This document shows, one piece after another, positions 6,001-7,060 of a stretch of 7,060 nucleotides of DNA. The position numbers and the translations under genes are program-made. This stretch comes from Candidatus Aminicenantes bacterium UBA6228 (lineage in GTDB: Bacteria; Acidobacteriota; Aminicenantia; Aminicenantales; Saccharicenantaceae): positions 267 through 7,326 of the forward strand of contig DJWO01000003.1 in NCBI GenBank assembly GCA_002441005.1. Reading direction: 5' to 3'. The number at the start of each line of letters is the position of its first letter. Position 1 is the first letter of the stretch. A model generated the notes under the pieces. That model was not told where the DNA came from, ran no database searches, and was given only the letters and a program-made list of their open reading frames with translations.

Positions 6001-7060
6001 ATGTCAAACCTGGAGACATCCTGGTTGGTAAAGTTGCGCCGAAGGGCGAAACCCAGCTATCGCCTGAGGAAAAATTATTAAAAGCCATTTTCGGCGAGAA
6101 GGCTCTTGATGTCAAAGACGCTTCGCTTTATTGCCCCCCCGGGGTGGAGGGAACGGTTATTGATGTCAGAATATTTACCCGCCGCGGAACGGATAAAAAT
6201 GAAAGAGCCCGGGTTATAGAAAAAGAGGAAATCGCCAAGTTAAAGCGTAATATGGAAGATGAGATAGCTATTCTGGAAAGAGAAAAATGGCGCCGGATTA
6301 AAAACCTGATTAAAGGCGAAGTCCTGGGTAAGAATGCTAAAATCAACGGCCGGACAATTGAGAAAGGCACCAAGCTGACTGAAAAACTGCTGGAAGTCAT
6401 CGAGTTTAAGGATTTGAAGGACTTGGATGAACTGAAATTATCTTCCGATCCGGAAAGGGATGAGAAGATAAAGGACCTTGATCGCAAGGTTAAGCGGCAG
6501 ATTGACGCCCGGAAAGCTGAGTTTAAAGAGAATGTGGACGGGCTGAAAAAAGGTGACGAGTTATCACCGGGAGTTATCCAGGCAATAAAAGTTTTTGTGG
6601 CCATGAAGAGAAGGCTGTCGGTTGGCGACAAAATGTCGGGCCGTCATGGTAACAAGGGAGTCATTGCCAAAATACTTCCAGAAGAGGATATGCCCCGCCT
6701 GCCAGACGGAACTCCTGTCGATATCATTCTTAATCCTCTTGGCGTGCCTTCCCGTATGAATCTCGGCCAGATTCTGGAAACCCATGCCGGCTGGGCGGCC
6801 AAAAAATTGAATCTCTGGCTTTCTACTCCGGTCTTTGACGGGGCCAGCGAAGACGAAATCAAGGTTTTGCTACGCCAGGCCGGGCTGCCTGAATCAGGCA
6901 AAATCAGATTGTACGATGGCCTGACCGGTGAGCCTTTTGACCAGGAAGTAGCGGTCGGTTTTATCTATATGATGAAACTCTATCACCTGGTTGACGATAA
7001 GATTCATGCCAGGTCAACCGGGCCTTATTCTTTAATTACCCAGCAGCCGCTGGGCGGCAA
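3024..7060 (+). CDS. rpoB: RNA polymerase beta subunit, 3' end cut by the window
   Basis: RpoB forms one side of the RNA polymerase active-site cleft and contacts the growing RNA-DNA hybrid; rifampicin binds it. The frame is open from ATG 3024 to the right edge, giving 1345 complete codons; by comparison with E. coli about 80 C-terminal residues are missing. In order: the N-terminal protrusion (FPLPDLLEIQKKSYEEFL); an extra cysteine-rich insert at about 82-142; IPLMTDKGTFIFNG; an E. coli SI1-like lobe insert at about 284-430; DHLGNRR near 519; the rifampicin region with GSSQLSQFMDQ; the PIETPEGPNIGL motif; NFEDAIIVSE; a lysine/glutamate-rich SI2-like insert at about 1060-1175; GDKMSGRHGNKG from 1201, whose Lys1203 matches the active-site lysine Lys1065 of E. 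coli; and DDKIHARSTG near the cut end. rpoC is expected next, outside the window. Confidence 0.98.
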   Translation, partial: MPEKQNNFYVERVDYSKIKTVFPLPDLLEIQKKSYEEFLQIDLLPEERKDVGLQAAFKDVFPIRDFKETTELQFLSYTIGDWECKCGRLKGVEKARPRCLTCGALLPSEVAQSDHQVCPYCGENKKIELPLCDYCGDRVTLKIKYGPLECIRKGYTYEAPLKLKVQLVSWEKDPATKTRRLKHIKQQEVYFGNIPLMTDKGTFIFNGVERVVVSQLQRSPGVFFRPGEIKGQFVAKIIPYRGAWVEFENDAKNILWVRLDRKKKFMATVFLRALGYSSDEDIIRQFFKVYQLLPEDGQLYFKVDSQLEGKTLKEDLYTPGNTRTALVKAGTRIDQEILKKLQGQKVEKIKASAFDLAGAYSLANIKGKVKAGEELTAEQIEYLITKGEPFEVFFPAEEESSQLILATLHKDTKKDRPQALSEIYKKLRPGEPHTDESAQTLFENMFFNPQKFNFSRIGRLKFNIKLGLDGGQKDFIAETERKAGPEDLGDRILAKEDYIRVIKYLLNLKNGEGEVDNIDHLGNRRVRPVGELMENAFRIGLTRMERTIKEKMTVSSDLSTAMPQDLINSKPVIAALKEFFGSSQLSQFMDQINTLAELTHKRRLSALGPGGLSRERAGFEVRDIQASHYGRICPIETPEGPNIGLISSLSCYARVDEYGFIETPYRKVEKARVVDYVKIIHPGSSSYRANQLVRKDEVEKTVNSLKDQKGKILPVYEPHIFYLTAWEEENYKIAQANVELDENGYIRQEIVSARDRGEFKIIPRGEIDFMDVSPKQLVSISAALIPFLEHDDANRALMGSNMQRQGVPLLKPEPPLVGTGMEHISAKGSGDVVVCGRPGVVEFVDAERIIVRVDEKESNLYELGTDLYPLTKFLRTNQNTCVNQRPIVRRGDRVERGQILADGSCTDKGELALGRNILCAFMSWRGYNFEDAIIVSEKLIKEDVFTSIHIVEEMVEARDTKLGPEEITRDIPNVSENLLRNLDENGIVRIGAYVKPGDILVGKVAPKGETQLSPEEKLLKAIFGEKALDVKDASLYCPPGVEGTVIDVRIFTRRGTDKNERARVIEKEEIAKLKRNMEDEIAILEREKWRRIKNLIKGEVLGKNAKINGRTIEKGTKLTEKLLEVIEFKDLKDLDELKLSSDPERDEKIKDLDRKVKRQIDARKAEFKENVDGLKKGDELSPGVIQAIKVFVAMKRRLSVGDKMSGRHGNKGVIAKILPEEDMPRLPDGTPVDIILNPLGVPSRMNLGQILETHAGWAAKKLNLWLSTPVFDGASEDEIKVLLRQAGLPESGKIRLYDGLTGEPFDQEVAVGFIYMMKLYHLVDDKIHARSTGPYSLITQQPLGG
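3264..3443 (+). other. Double zinc-knuckle insert within RpoB
   Basis: Between the conserved stretch ending LSYTIG and the stretch ECIRKGYTYEAPLKLKV, E. coli RpoB has only about six residues, while this protein has about 65. The extra segment holds eight cysteines: C84/C86, C99/C102, C118/C121 and C132/C135. Each pair is followed by glycine, as in zinc knuckles. The pairing pattern suggests two four-cysteine zinc sites (84-102 and 118-135). The insert lies in the protrusion domain and keeps the reading frame on both sides. I recall similar inserts in RpoB of Acidobacteriota but could not check this. Zinc binding is inferred from the cysteine pattern alone. Confidence 0.85.
4764..4859 (+). other. 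Rifampicin-binding region (cluster I) of RpoB
   Basis: This segment encodes the loop equivalent to E. coli residues 507-538, from GSSQLSQFMDQ to THKRRLSALGPGGL. Residues that most often mutate to resistance, equivalent to D516, H526, R529 and S531, are all wild type. Two neighbours differ from E. coli: Asn518 is Ile592 and Pro520 is Thr594. Ala and Leu at the positions of Ser522 and Ile524 are common in other bacteria. Confidence 0.85.
6210..6555 (+). other. Charged SI2-like insert of RpoB
   Basis: Codons about 1063-1177 encode a segment very rich in Lys, Glu, Asp and Arg (for example EKEEIAKLKRNMEDEIAILE), between the VFTR-like and the LSPGV-like conserved stretches. It occupies the place of the E. 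coli SI2 insertion (about 938-1042) and is likely to be largely helical or coiled-coil. Such an insert is common in many bacterial phyla but absent in others, so it is a lineage marker more than a novelty. Confidence 0.7.

Noticed and set aside
6128..6631. 167-codon open frame on the minus strand, opposite the charged insert of rpoB
   Set aside because: It is the longest antisense frame but its product is a Ser/Leu/Phe-rich string with no recognisable motif, as expected from the complement of Lys/Glu-rich codons. It lies wholly within intact rpoB.

Overview
The window is a classic bacterial core-machinery locus with every gene on the + strand: the 3' part of a tryptophan tRNA, then secE, nusG, rplK (L11), rplA (L1), rplJ (L10), rplL (L7/L12) and a 5' fragment of rpoB that runs off the right edge still open. 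All genes use the standard code and stops. Two of the seven coding genes start with GTG (rplA and rplJ). No mobile element, CRISPR array, toxin system or horizontally acquired island is visible. The exact organism cannot be fixed from sequence alone. It is clearly a bacterium with moderate GC. The protein flavour, above all a cysteine-rich insert near the N-terminus of RpoB, reminds me of Acidobacteriota and relatives such as Aminicenantes; this is an inference from memory, not a search result.

Layout: 1-55 partial tRNA-Trp with encoded CCA; 56-85 short spacer with a small hairpin; 86-298 secE (protein export channel); 322-852 nusG (elongation factor that binds RNA polymerase); 862-1293 rplK; 1286-1981 rplA, overlapping rplK by 8 bases; 1992-2507 rplJ; 2551-2949 rplL; 2950-3023 spacer with a hairpin; 3024-7060 rpoB, 1345 complete codons with roughly 80 C-terminal residues missing. 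There is no gene-free stretch over 74 bases.

How it works together: SecE forms part of SecYEG. NusG joins RNA polymerase to the translating ribosome. L11 and L10-(L7/L12) build the ribosomal stalk that recruits translational GTPases, and L1 builds the opposite stalk. RpoB is the polymerase beta subunit. The genes are packed so tightly that the usual L1 and L10 autoregulatory leaders have no intergenic room. The only two large gaps, before rplL and before rpoB, are where protein stoichiometry must change, and each holds an inverted repeat.

The most notable observation is that RpoB carries about 60 extra residues near residue 82-142 with eight cysteines in four C-x(1-2)-C knuckles, predicted to bind two zinc ions. 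The first half copies the cysteine spacing and flanking residues of the zinc-binding domain of the partner subunit RpoC. The rest of the window is ordinary housekeeping DNA, and I found no evidence of a wholly new system.
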